Assembly: GCF_029407905.1 (NCBI RefSeq)
Contig: NW_026577902.1
Span: forward strand, 1,736,001 to 1,800,000
Length of the DNA stretch: 64,000 nt
Direction: 5' to 3'
Source of the DNA: Bubalus kerabau
Taxonomy: Eukaryota > Chordata > Mammalia > Artiodactyla > Bovidae
Positions within the stretch are counted from its first letter, which is position 1. Every line of letters starts with the position of its first letter. The notes under the pieces are model-generated. The model did no database searches. It was not told where the DNA came from and worked only from the letters and a program-made list of their open reading frames with translations. The translations under genes were made by a program, and so were the position numbers. Of this stretch, positions 1-9,556 are shown in pieces.

Positions 1-110
1 CCAGGGGCGCTGCCCACCTTCACCAGCGGCTCTCGGTGAGCCCCGTCCCCACGCCCGGTTCCAGGAGAGGCTCTCGGACCTCGCTGCTGCTGCCAGGTCA
101 AACATGAGGA
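1..110. repeat. Tail of CpG-rich minisatellite block of A1
   Basis: This GC-rich sequence continues as 46,149-46,258 in A2 and about 50,480-50,590 in A3. It is the end of the CpG-rich block whose degenerate units are best seen at 45,774-46,150. The window starts inside the block, so the upstream part is missing. Confidence 0.75.
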
Positions 111-863
111 CAATACAAACACCCCACAGAGACAATCCAAGCTGTCTATGATTTAGGGATAAAACGAGGACTACAGAAAGGCAAGATGACCTGACCTAGG
201 AGGGCCATGATATTCTATAGAACCAGACAAAGTTGGTTACCAAGGAAACTTTTTTCCTTGGAACCCGGAAAGCTGGTTCTTTGCATATGCAATGACCAAC
301 AATTAGCTTGTTACCCAAGCCTGCCTTACTGCCACCCCCATCCCCCCACTCCCCAGAAGACTGGCTCAAAGAAATATTTTAAATCTCAGGCGGAAACCTG
401 GAAGATGTCTTGTCTGTCTGTTTGGATTAAGGTATGTGTCAGTGTGAGCCTTGTGTTTTTTGATAATATTGCTCAAGTTCTGTGTTCTGATTTCAATGGT
501 CTCAAGACAAGGCAGCCCTTCCAAATCAAACTGCTGGAAATACAAGAAAACATTGACCTAAATGAATGTCAGAGTCCTGTGAACTGGGAACTAGTCAATA
601 TTAAATATCTAGTATTTTTGGTTTTGCTCCTCCATTATAGACATGTCTAAGAGTCAACAACATTAAGCACAACATGTTCATAGTGCCTAGGTTTCTTTTG
701 AGGTAAAAATTGCTCTATTGTTATATCTGTCACAAGCTCTTCAGCAAGAAACTACCTGGAAACGACAACAACAAAAGTAAAAAATGTAAATGTGATATGA
801 GCTTTTAGACAAACTCTTTACAATAATTATACTCTAAAATATCTGCCTCTCATAGTCTTGATT
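111..863. other. AT-rich A-unit stretch, no recognised element
   Basis: The stretch is conserved in A2 (from 46,259) and A3 (from about 50,590). It holds an open frame at 207-650 on the plus strand (147 codons), also open at 46,355-46,798 and, with two extra codons, at 50,685-51,134. The first ten residues of the A3 frame differ from A1 at about half the positions, and no domain is recognisable, so I read it as a chance open frame rather than a gene. A near-perfect hairpin lies at 235-265. Confidence 0.6.
235..265. repeat. Short inverted repeat (hairpin) in A1
   Basis: The arms CCAAGGAAA (240-248) and TTTCCTTGG (253-261) pair over 9 bp around a 4 base loop. GGTT/AACC extend the stem by 4 bp beyond one bulged A. 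The structure is intact in A2 at 46,383-46,413. In A3 (50,718-50,739) the core is cut to 8 bp and the outer pairs are disturbed. Confidence 0.6.
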
Positions 864-1040
864 GAAGGCAGAGGAGAAGGGGATGACAGAGGATACGATG
901 GTTGTATGGCATCACTGACTCGATGGACATGAGTTTGAGCAAGCCCCTGGAGTTGGTGACGGACACGGAAGCCTAGCGTCCTTCAGGCCACGGGGTCCCA
1001 AAGAGTCAGACACGACTGAGCAACTGAACTGAACTGAACT
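864..1040 (+). mobile_element. Bov-tA-type SINE, plus strand
   Basis: A ruminant tRNA-derived SINE. It carries the diagnostic stretch AGTCAGACACGACTGAGCAA and ends in a (ACTGA)-type tail, ACTGAACTGAACTGAACT, at about 1,023-1,040. It starts near GAAGGCAGAGGAGAAGGGG. The same insertion sits at the same point in A2 and A3, so it predates amplification of segment A. The exact subfamily (Bov-tA, ART2) is not resolved. Confidence 0.88.
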
Positions 1041-1707
1041 AACAAACGTTTCTCCAGGTGTTTTGGTTACCCGAGTTTCTATGCTTGTGACGACAGTGTA
1101 TTGAATAGCTAGGTCATTTCCAAATAAATGAAAGTTCTGAAACATTCACGACTTGAAAGGACCTCCCTTTTACACAGAAACAAAAGAGATTTTTGACTCT
1201 CCATGAATAGTGTCTGGCACCATCCTGACATGTTAAATGTAAGAAAGCAATTGTTTTGTTTTGTTTTGTTCTGTTCTTGGGGGTGGGGGGAGGGGGGCGG
1301 GCTATAGCCAATGCCAATATAAAAGTCAGTTCTTGGTTGCTGAAGGGAAATGTATGACTTGTTATATCAAGAAAGTATGTGGAATGCAATGGCACTTGAG
1401 GAAGGAAAACGAAGTAGTTCTGTCTTACAGGTGGCAGTTTCAGGATGGGAGAAGCAAAGGAATGGGTACAGAATGGGATAAGGAGGTTGTAGGGAAAGTG
1501 GACCCCCAGAAAAGAGTTCTGTGCCTAGCACAAGTTTTCTTGAGATGTCGAACTGCCTTTGCTAATGGAGTTTAAGTTTCTTTACCTCTTAAGTGATCTC
1601 TTCTAGGTTGACCTAGAACAGAAATCTTTGGTTAGCTTTGGCTAAGTGGAGAAGTAGTGTTTCACGGTGACATATGTGATCCTTCCTGACTGTTTGCAGC
1701 CCTTTTG
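1041..1707. other. AT-rich A-unit stretch between SINEs
   Basis: There is no gene or named element here. It contains a TTTTG-type tract and a G-rich run at 1,251-1,301, listed separately. An open frame of about 100 codons crosses the G-rich run but is not kept in A3, where the local sequence is replaced. Confidence 0.6.
1251..1301 (+). repeat. TTTTG tract followed by four-run G-rich motif
   Basis: A run of TTGTTTTGTTTTG type is followed by four G-runs at 1,279-1,301, with runs of 5, 6, 6 and 3 G separated by single bases. This fits the formal G-quadruplex pattern with one-base loops. A2 keeps it (47,427-47,449, one two-base loop). A3 keeps the TTTTG tract but has unrelated sequence in place of the G-runs. 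Confidence 0.8.
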
Positions 1708-1724
1708 ATATCGATGCCTTGCTT

Positions 1725-2014
1725 CTGCTGCTGCTGCCGCCGCCGCTGCTGCTAAGTCGTTTCAGTCGTGTCCGACTCTGTGCGACCCCATAGACGGCAG
1801 CCCACCAGGCCCCGCAGTCCCTGGGGTTCTCTAGGCAAGAACACTGGAGTGGGCTGCCATTTCCTCCTCCCATGCATGAAAGTGAAAAGTGAATGTGAAG
1901 TCGCTCAGTGGTGTCCGACTCTTAACCACCCCATGGACTGCAGCCTACCAGGCTCCTCCATCCATGGGATTTTCCACGCAAGAGTACTGGAGTGGGGTGC
2001 CATTGCCTTCTCCC
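1725..2014 (-). mobile_element. Bov-tA/BovA2-type SINE dimer, minus strand
   Basis: Read on the minus strand, this shows two tandem tRNA-like parts, each with a CCACTCCAGT-like element and a GTCGGACACGAC-like element, ending in an AGC-rich tail (seen as CTG/CCG repeats at 1,725-1,752 on the plus strand). It is flanked by a 10 bp target-site duplication with one mismatch: ATATCGATGC at 1,708-1,717 and ATATCTATGC at 2,015-2,024. The A3 copy has ATATCTATGC on its left flank, which supports a shared ancestral insertion. Confidence 0.9.
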
Positions 2015-2024
2015 ATATCTATGC

Positions 2025-2448
2025 ACAAGCCTGCCTAAATAATTGACTTCTAGCTAGCTTTGGGATGCCAATGACCATCCACCCTTACCAGGCAACAGAG
2101 AAGAGAAAAACACTTACCACAGGAGGTCCTGGTAAGGAACAAGGAACTAACAAGCTCCCGCCAACCAGGATTCTGCAGAGGTCAACAAGAGGTCAGTAAG
2201 AGATGGAAGACTGCAGTCCAGAGGTCCTAGCAACTTCCATCTTGCAGCAGAGACCCAGCATAGTCAAAACGAATTCAATGTTGCAAAAAATAAGTAAACA
2301 AATAAAGGACAGAAGTTCTTTGAACACATGACTGAGATTAGGGGTGAGGCAGTACATGTATGGTGCCCGGAAAATCTTAAAGTATGAGAAAGGAAAGAAA
2401 TTAAAGACAACTATCAAGCTGTCCAAACTGATAAAAACGAAAGATTAC
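2025..2448. other. A-unit stretch, nothing recognised
   Basis: Moderately AT-rich sequence between the minus-strand SINE and the L1 fragment, conserved in A2 and A3. I see no gene, known element or regulatory site that I can support. In A3 the part equivalent to about 2,280-2,310 has expanded into an ATAA tract. Confidence 0.5.
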
Positions 2449-2690
2449 ACGGTTTTTTCTGTATATATTAGCAGATAATAATCTGAAAAGGAATTAAAAA
2501 AAATTCCCTTTCAATAATGTCAACATGAATACAACACTTTGCCATGGATGTAACAAGGATGACAAGACTGGTACACTGGAAATTATACACCCTGGCTGAA
2601 AACTATCCTGAATACATGGACAGATATTCCATAACAATGGAAAGACTTAAGATGGCAATACCATGGAATGCATCTTCAATCTGAAATGAA
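2449..2690 (+). mobile_element. Old L1 ORF2 3'-region fragment
   Basis: The block reads like a decayed stretch of mammalian LINE-1 ORF2. Landmarks in order are an AAATTAAAAAAA-like run before ATTCCCTTTCAATAATGTCA (2,503-2,522), a GACTGGTACACTGGAAATTA-like segment near 2,565, and ATGGAAAGACTTAAGATGGC near 2,638. These match the consecutive L1 landmarks for the 'fix/fi' to 'mGRi' part of ORF2. The frame is broken by stops. Boundaries are approximate. It is shared with A2 and A3. Confidence 0.72.
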
Positions 2691-3561
2691 GATTTGATAT
2701 GATTTGATCGCTCAGAGCTTTTGTGTCATCAATTGTTATTAAAGTATAAATGAGATAGAGAAAGCTGCTGACTTAGACTTAAGGCGGGGTGTAGGCCCTG
2801 CTGGTCTCTAGCCAGATATTCTACAGGCACTAGCAGTCAGCTAAGGAAGGAAAGGCACTGTCTCAGGGAATGGCACCAGGCCCCTCCCCCACGACATGCC
2901 TTGAGGTCACATTGGCAGCAGGTGAGTCATCCTGGGCCAAAAACTGATTGACATGAATCTTGAAGAAAGGCAGTATTCCAGGCAAATATATCATTTCCTT
3001 AACATAGATTAGGAGAACAAGGTACGAGGAAAACATACAGTTTTGTTCAAGTCGCTTCTGAGCCTATTGGGGGAACCGACCTGAAGCCAGAGTCCAGCGG
3101 ATATACATAGGATATTTACATCGCTTAAGACAAACATTTCCTCAGGAACAAATGCATTGCTTAGCTCAAGGTTTGTCTGCGAAATTCTTACACATCAGGA
3201 GATGGCTCCGAGCTGGGTTTCTACACACAAGAACATGAATGCAAAGGACAAGACTGCACAGCCCATCTGCCCCCCTTCCCCACAGCCAGCAGCATTTCCA
3301 AGTGACCTCCTAAGGCCTTCCCCAAAATACAGGGGCACCTCTGGGTTTCCTGTTTCAAGCTCTTCGAACACTTTTCTTAAAAAAAAAAAATCCTGCACAC
3401 TTCTTGATAGAATGCCACAGTGCAAGGAAAACAGGCCTTCAATACTTAAACCTCCCTGTGCCAAACACTTGGGGCTTGGTTCTGTTTTGTTTTGTTTTTA
3501 AATTACACCACCACATAATTTAAACTTTTTACAATTTCTAATTATTCAGTACCAAAACACC
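2691..3561. other. A-unit stretch, low-complexity tracts only
   Basis: No gene is seen. It contains a 12 base poly(A) run at 3,379-3,390 and a TTTTG-type tract near 3,483-3,500. The A run is longer in A2. A short open frame at 3,157-3,501 changes its reading frame between copies, so it is not coding. On the minus strand the sequence at 3,547-3,565 is GT-rich and lies just downstream of the poly(A) hexamer at 3,567-3,572. Confidence 0.6.
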
Positions 3562-3566
3562 AAACT

Positions 3567-3572
3567 TTTATT
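3567..3572 (-). terminator. Minus-strand AATAAA with GT-rich downstream element
   Basis: The reverse strand reads GTGCAATAAAAGTTTGGTG, a canonical poly(A) hexamer. A GT-rich stretch follows at once (GTTTGGTGTTTTGGTACTG, plus coordinates 3,547-3,565), and another GT-rich stretch lies further on. This is the textbook arrangement for 3' end formation of a transcript running leftward out of the CpG-rich block. The hexamer is conserved at 45,269-45,274, 49,717-49,722 and 54,093-54,098. Use in vivo is not shown. Confidence 0.45.
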
Positions 3573-4340
3573 GCACAAGGTCCCCATGAAAAGGCCCACG
3601 CATCAGGACAGCCACAGATTCTGCCATGAAAGGGCAGCAAGGTGCCCTCCCCACTTCTTTGCTGCCTGGGCGGCCACCAGGGTTTGAAATCCATGCACCC
3701 TACTAAGTTTCTAGGGTGCAATTCGTGGACCCTTCCCTTTCCCATCCCAGCAGGTGCTCAAGGGCCCGCTGGCTTACAAAGTGCCAGAAGCAGGGCTGGG
3801 CCAGCCGGCAAGAATTCAGTGTTCTGTCCCTTGGACTTCCAGCGGACACTAGGCTGCTTGGAAGAACCGCGCAGACTCTGAGATTTTTCAGCAGAGGGGT
3901 GGAGCGGTAAAGGCCTTGACCCCAAAGGCAAGGCCTTTCTGCGACCGCCAGTTTGGGGAGCTCCGAGAATGTGCCAACAGACGGCGGAATACTTGGTTCC
4001 CTGCTCCACGCAGTCCCAGTTCCCTTACCTGTGGTCCGCAGCCCTCCGCTGCACCCATGGGATGGCGATCCTTGGGGACCCAGGAGCGGACGAAATGGGA
4101 GTTCCCAGCCGCAGTTGCAACCCCCGAGAGCGCAACTGGGAACCCCTCCCCATCCCCCCCATGAGCCGACCCCCGCCCCGCGCCGCCAGGGTTAGCCCCG
4201 CCCCTGCCGCGCTCCCGGCGCGTTTTCAGCCTCAGTGTCCACCTCCGAGAGCACAACTGGGAAGCCCGCCCCCACCCCCGCCAGAAGCCGACTCCCGCCC
4301 CACGCCGCCCGCGTTTGCCCCGCCCCTGCACGGTCCAGGT
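3573..4340. repeat. CpG-rich block of A1 with degenerate minisatellite
   Basis: GC-rich and CpG-dense from about 3,900, with CCCCGCCCCTG (GC-box-like) sites near 4,197 and 4,319. At least two degenerate units of about 117 bp are visible, marked by CAGCCGCAG / CAGCCTCAG followed by CGAGAGC-CAACTGGGAA. It runs straight into SatX at about 4,341 (ACCTTCCCAGCTTCTAGCG aligns to ACATTCCTAGATTCTAGCG in SatX). Bases from about 3,725 match 54,250-54,865 almost exactly. It would score as a CpG island. Several overlapping open frames on both strands reflect low stop density, and their frames shift between copies. Confidence 0.7.
3653..3725. other. Recombination breakpoint interval within A1
   Basis: Left of this interval A1 carries A2-type bases, for example CCCTCCCCACTTC near 3,650 as at 49,800, where the fourth copy has a run of C. 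Right of it A1 carries fourth-copy bases, for example CCCATCCCAGC and CTCAAGGGCC as at 54,27x, where A2/A3 has CTCATCCTAGC and CTCCAGGGCC. The interval itself is nearly identical in all copies. This is the signature of unequal exchange between neighbouring A units. Confidence 0.75.
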
Positions 4341-5340
4341 ACCTTCCCAGCTTCTAGCGTTCACGCCCGGGTAGGAGCAGGATGTAGGAGTATGGGAGAT
4401 GTGTCTGGAGCCTGACAGCCTCAGCTCCGCTCTGGCCTGCCCTTTGGACCTAGGAGCCAGGCCAACTTGCAGAGGGCTTAGGGCCCCATTGTATGCAAAC
4501 TACCAAGGCCTACCGCAAGGAGAGCTCTGTCCGAGGGAAGGGAAGCGCCCCAGGCTGCGTTCCCAAGCTGTTGCTTGGCAATGCAGACTCAGCGGTAAAC
4601 GGAGGGAATCAGGGTCCTAGTGCCCCTGTCTTGGGGAGGAAGCTCCACAGCCAGAGTGTTCCTCCCTTTGTGCCCAGAAAGCGCCTGCCAGACTGGGCTT
4701 CCCCGGAGCTCTGTTGCAGAGCAGAGACGTGTGGATGTGTTTTGGGGCCTTGACATGTGCGTTTGGGCTCCCTAGCACAGCCCCAGCGTAGGGGAACCAG
4801 CCCCTGAGCAGAGAGCTCCAGGCAGTGCTCTGTGCTCTGGATTGGAAGCCCACTCCCAGCACGCGGGAGAATAGAGTCAGGCCGCCGTCGGGTGCTTGCA
4901 AGCCTGTATTGGGAAGGACCGAATGATCTTCCACTCCGGCGGAGCTCCAGATCTGCACCCAGGCGCGATATCGCAGAGCCCCGGCCTAGAGGCTGCTCTG
5001 CCTGGGCGAGCCTCGCCAAGCCCTTCCCAGCTTCTAGCTTTCGCGCAGGGGAAGGAACAGACTGCGGAAGTGGGGGAGACGTGACTGGCGGGCGCCTTAC
5101 TGGCCTCAGCTCCGCTCTTCCTTTCCCTTTGCACCTATGATCCATGCCTCCTTGCAGAGGGCTTAGGGACCGAAGGAGAGCTCTGTCAGAGGGAAGGGAA
5201 GCGCCCCAGGCTGCATTCCCAAGCTGTTGTTTAGCCGCCCAGACTCAGCGCTGCACAGGGGTAATCAGGCTCTCTGTGGCCGCAGCTTCACACACAGGTG
5301 TGTCTCCGTAGGAATCAAGAAAGATCCTGACAGAGTGAGG
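4341..5340. repeat. Diverged CpG-rich edge monomers of SatX array 1
   Basis: About 1 kb of SatX-related sequence far more diverged than the interior. Anchors remain in order: TTCTAGCG, GCCTCAGCTCCGC, AGCTGTTG, GGAATCAGG, then AGCTCTGTTGCAGAGCAGAG at about 4,709 and GCTCCAGATCTGC near 4,945. It is richer in CpG than the interior units. The same edge with the same divergence is at 54,866-55,865. Edge monomers escaping homogenisation are usual in satellites. Confidence 0.8.
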
Positions 5341-8300
5341 TTCATTAGAGCTATACTAAAGAGCAAAGGCTTGTCCATGTGGTCTTGCCTTCCCCTGTGC
5401 CTTTGGGTCTCCAGGCTCGGCCCCAGCTCCGTGGAAAGAACCCCTGAGAAAATATCTTCAAGATCCACTTTTCCCAGTGTCTGGGAACCGGGGTTCGTAG
5501 GAGGAGAGAAAAGCACGCCTCCATCGGGAACGAAAAGGCAGTCCACCTGCCTGTGTTTTGAAGCCTCTATTTGGAAGGAATGGGTTAGCTTCTCCTAAAG
5601 GAGACCTCCAGATCTGCTCAGAAGTCGGTAATTCCAGAGGCAGGGTACTGGTTCCTGACTGCCCTTTGCTAGCCTTGCAAAGATATTCCTAGATTCTAGA
5701 GTTATTTTCCATGAAGGAGCAGGCTTCGGGAATGTGTCAGACGGGACTGGCTCCTTATTGACCTCAGCTCAGCTATTGCCTTTCCATTCAAACTAGGGCA
5801 AGGCCCTACTTTATGAAGGGTAAGGGTCTTCTTCTTTGCAAACTGCCAAGGGCTACAGCAATGAGACCTCTGTCAAGGTGAGGGAAGCCTAAGAGGATGG
5901 ATTCTCAAGCAGGTGCTTTGCCACAAAGCATCAGCACGCCACGAAGAGAATCAAGCTCCCTGTGCACCAATGTTGGGAGTGTAGCTTCACACACAGAGTT
6001 GTCTCTATAGGAGCCAAGAATGTTCCTGAGAGATTAGGTTCACTAAACCTCTCCTACAGAGCATAGACCTGTCCATGTGGTTTTGCCTTCCCCTGTGAGT
6101 TGGGTCCTCGAGGTCCGCCACACCTCCGGGGAAACTGTCCCTGAGAAAAGATCTCCAGGAACCGCTTCGCCGAGGCTGGGAAATGCTGTTCACAGGAAGT
6201 AAGGCAAGCGAATCTCCTGCAGAGTAAAAGAGGCCTTACAGTCCCTGGAGGAGCAGGCTGCCAGAGTGTGTGAAACCTGACTGTTGCCTTACTGGCCTCA
6301 GCTCCGCCATTGCCTGTTCATCCGAGCTAGCACCCAGGCCTACTTGGAAAAGCGTTTGGGTGCAGATTTCTACAAAGTGCCAAGGGCTACAGCAGTGAGA
6401 ATTCTCTCGGTGGTAAGGGAGAGCATTTTATGGATTCTCAAGCTGTTTTCTGAACGACAGCGTCAAAATGAACAGAGAGAATCAGGCTCTCTGTGCCCCT
6501 ATGTTAGGTACGCAGCTTCACACACAGAGGTGTCTCTATAGGAGCCAAGAATGCTCCTGAGAGATGAGGTTCACTAGAGGTCTGCTACAGAGCATAGACC
6601 TGTCCATGTGGTTTTGCCTTCCCCTGTGCCTTTGGGCCCCGGGCTCGGCCCCAGCTCCGTGGAAAGAACCCCTGAGAAAATATCTTCAAGACCCGCTTTT
6701 CCCAGAGGCTGGGAACTGGGGTTCATAGGAGGAGAGAAAAGCAAGCCTCCTTCGGGCACGAAAGGCTGCCAACCTGCCTGTGTTTTGAAGCCTCTATTTG
6801 GAAGGAATGGGTTAGCTTCTCCTAAAGGAGACCTCCAGATCTGCTCAGAAGTCGGTAATTCCAGAGGCAGGGTGCTGGTTCCTGACTGCCCTTTGCCAGC
6901 CTTGCAAAGACATTCCAAGATTCTAGAGTTATATTCCATGAAGGAGCAGGGTTCGGGAATGTGCCAGAGGGGACTGGCTCCTTATTGGCCTCAGCTCAGC
7001 TATTGCCTTTCCATTCAAACTAGGACAAGGGCCTACTTTATGAAGTGTAAGGGTCTTCTTCTTTGAAACTGCCAAGGGCTACAGCAATGAGACCTCTGTC
7101 AAGGTGAGGGAAGCCTAAGAGGACAGATTCTCAAGCAGGTGCTTTGCTACAAAGCATCAGCACCCCACGGAGAGAACCAAGATCCCTGTTCCCCAATGTT
7201 GGGAGTGTAGCTTCACACACAGAGTTGTCTCTATAGGAGCCAAGAATGTTCCTGAGAGATTAGGTTCACTAAACCTCTCCTACAGAGTATAGACCTGTCC
7301 ATGTGGTTTTTCCTTCCCCTGTGAGTTGGGTCCCCGAGGTCCACCACACCTCCGGGGAAACTGTCCCTGAGAAAAGATCTCCAGGAACCGCTTCGCTGAG
7401 GCTGGGAAACGCTGTTCACAGGAAGTAAGGCAAGCGAATCTCCTGCAGAGAAAAAGAGGCCTTACTGTCCCTGGAGGAGCAGGCTGCCAGAGTGTGTGAA
7501 ACCTGACTGTTGCCTTACTGGCCTCAGTTCCACCATTGCCTGTTCTTCCGAACTAGGACCCAGGCCTATTTGGAGAAGCGTTTGGCTGCGGATTTCTACA
7601 AAGTGCCAAGGGCTACAGCAGCGAGAATTCTCTCAGCGGTAATGGAGAGCATTTTATGGATTCTCAAGCTGTTTTCTGAACGACTGCGTCAAAATGAACT
7701 GAGAGAATCAGGCTCTCTGTGCCCCTATGTTAGGTACGCAGCTTCACACACAGAAGTGTCTCTATAGGAGCCAAGAATGTTCCTGAGAGATGAGGTTCAC
7801 TAGAAGTCTGCTACAGAGCATAGACCTGTCCATATGGTTTTGCCTTGCCCTGTGAGTTGGGTCCCCGAGGTCCGCCCCAGCTCAGGGGAAGGAGCCCCTG
7901 AGAAAAGATCTCCAGGGACCACTATTCCCCCAGGCTGGCAAACGCAGTTCACAGGAGGTAACGCAAGCGAGCCTCCTGCAAGGCACAACAGGTCTTAGTG
8001 TCCCTGGACGATCAGGCTGCCAGAGTGTGTGAGACCTGACTGGTGCCTTACTGGCCTCAGCTCCGCCATTGCATGTTCCTCCGATCTAGGACCCAGGCCT
8101 ACTAGGAGAAGGGTTTGGGTATGGATTTCTAAATACTGCCAAGGGGTATAGCAATGAGAACTGTGTCACAGGTAAGGAAGAGCATTGTATGGATTTTCAA
8201 GCTGTTGTTTGAACGACAGCTTCAAAGCTGCACAGAGAGAATCAGACTCTGTGTCTCCATGTTCGGTACACAGCTTCACAGACAGGGGTGTCTCCATAGG

Positions 8301-9556
8301 AAACAAGAATGTTCCTGACAGAGTGAGGTTCACTAGAGCTCTCCTAGAGAGCAAAGACTTGTCCATGTGGTTTTTCTTCCCCTGTGCGTTTGGGGCTCCA
8401 GGTTCGGCCCCAGCTCCGTGGAAACAACCCCTGAGAAAAGATCTTCAAGATCCGCTTTTCCCAGAGGCTGGGATGTGGGGTTCATAGGAGGCGGGAAAAG
8501 CAGGCCTCCTTCAGAGAGCAAGAGGCAGCCAAGCGGCCTGCGTTTTGAAGCCTCTACTTGGAAGAATGGGTTAGCTTCCCCTAAGGGAGACCTCCAGATC
8601 TGTTCAGAAGTCGGTAATTCCAGAGGCAGTGTGCAGGGTCCTGACTGCCCTTTGCCAACCTTGCAAAGACATTCCTAGATTCTACAGTTATCTTCCTGAA
8701 GAAGCAGGCTTTGGGAATATGTCGGACTTGACTGGCGCCTTATTGGCCTCAGCTCAGCTATTGCCTTTCCATTCAAAGTAGGACAAAGGCCTACTTTATG
8801 AAGGGTAAGGGTCTTCTTCTTTCCAAACTGCCGAGGGCTACAGCAATGAGACCTCCGTAAATGCGAGGGAAGCATAAGCGGATGGATTATCAGGAAGGTT
8901 CTTTGCCACCAAGCATCAGCACCCCACGGAGAGAATCAGGCTCCCTTTGCCCCTATGTGGGGTGTGTAGATTCACACACAGTGGTGTCTCTACAGGAGCC
9001 AAGAATGTTCCTGAGAGATGAGGCTCACAAGAGCTATCCTACAGAGTGCTCACCTGTACATGTGGTTTCACCTTCCCCTGTGAGTTGGGTCCCCGAGGTC
9101 CGCCCCAGCTCCGAGAAAACAGCCTCTGAGAAAAGATCTCCAGGAACCGCTTTTCGCCCAGGCTGGGAAAAGCTGTTCACAGGAAGTAAGGCAAGTGAGC
9201 CTCCTGCAGAGAAAAAGAAGCCTTACTGTCCCTGGAGGAGCAGGCTGCCAGAGTGTGTGAAAACTGACTGGTGCCATAATGGCCTTAGCTCCGCCATTGC
9301 TTGTTCCTCCGAACTGGGACTCAGGCCTACTTGGAGAAGGGTTTAGGTGCAGATTTCTACAAACTGCCAAGGGCTACTGCAATGAGAACTCTCTCAGAGG
9401 TAAGGGCGAGAATTGTATGGATTCTCAAGCTGTTTTCTGAACAACAGCATTAAAGCTGCACAGAGAGAATCAGGCTCTCTGCCGCCATGTTGGGTACGCA
9501 GTTTCACACACAGAGGTGTCCGCATAGGAGCCAAGAACGTTCGTCAAAGACTGAGG
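5341..9556. repeat. SatX monomers outside the HOR (array 1, left)
   Basis: Seven monomers in the order Y X Y X X Y X. The strict Y-X alternation is broken by the X-X pair at 7,265 and 7,796. The monomers differ from each other by visible substitutions and are not copies of the 2,437 bp HOR. The block recurs at offset 50,525 (55,866-60,081) with only scattered single-base differences. Confidence 0.88.

Larger units (their letters stand above)
1..4340. repeat. Segment A copy 1 (A1), partial, chimeric
   Basis: This is the right-hand 4.3 kb of a composite unit that recurs at 45,264-49,711 (A2), 49,712-54,087 (A3) and, as its CpG-rich part only, at 54,088-54,865. The order inside is minisatellite tail, AT-rich stretch, plus-strand SINE, AT-rich stretch, minus-strand SINE, L1 fragment, AT-rich stretch, CpG-rich block. 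Bases 1 to about 3,652 follow A2 (offset 46,148-46,150) with a few tens of single-base differences. Bases from about 3,725 follow the copy at 54,24x (offset 50,525-50,526). A3 is clearly more diverged in the AT-rich part. A tandem unit of this size containing SINEs recalls the 3.8 kb bovine 1.709 satellite, but I cannot confirm that from sequence alone. Confidence 0.9.

Noticed and set aside
207..650. 147-codon open frame conserved as an open frame in all three A units
   Set aside because: Amino acid changes between A1 and A3 are frequent (about half of the first ten residues), no domain is recognisable, and the unit is a tandem repeat. Open frames of this length also occur elsewhere here by chance. 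A dN/dS test well below 1 would reopen the case.
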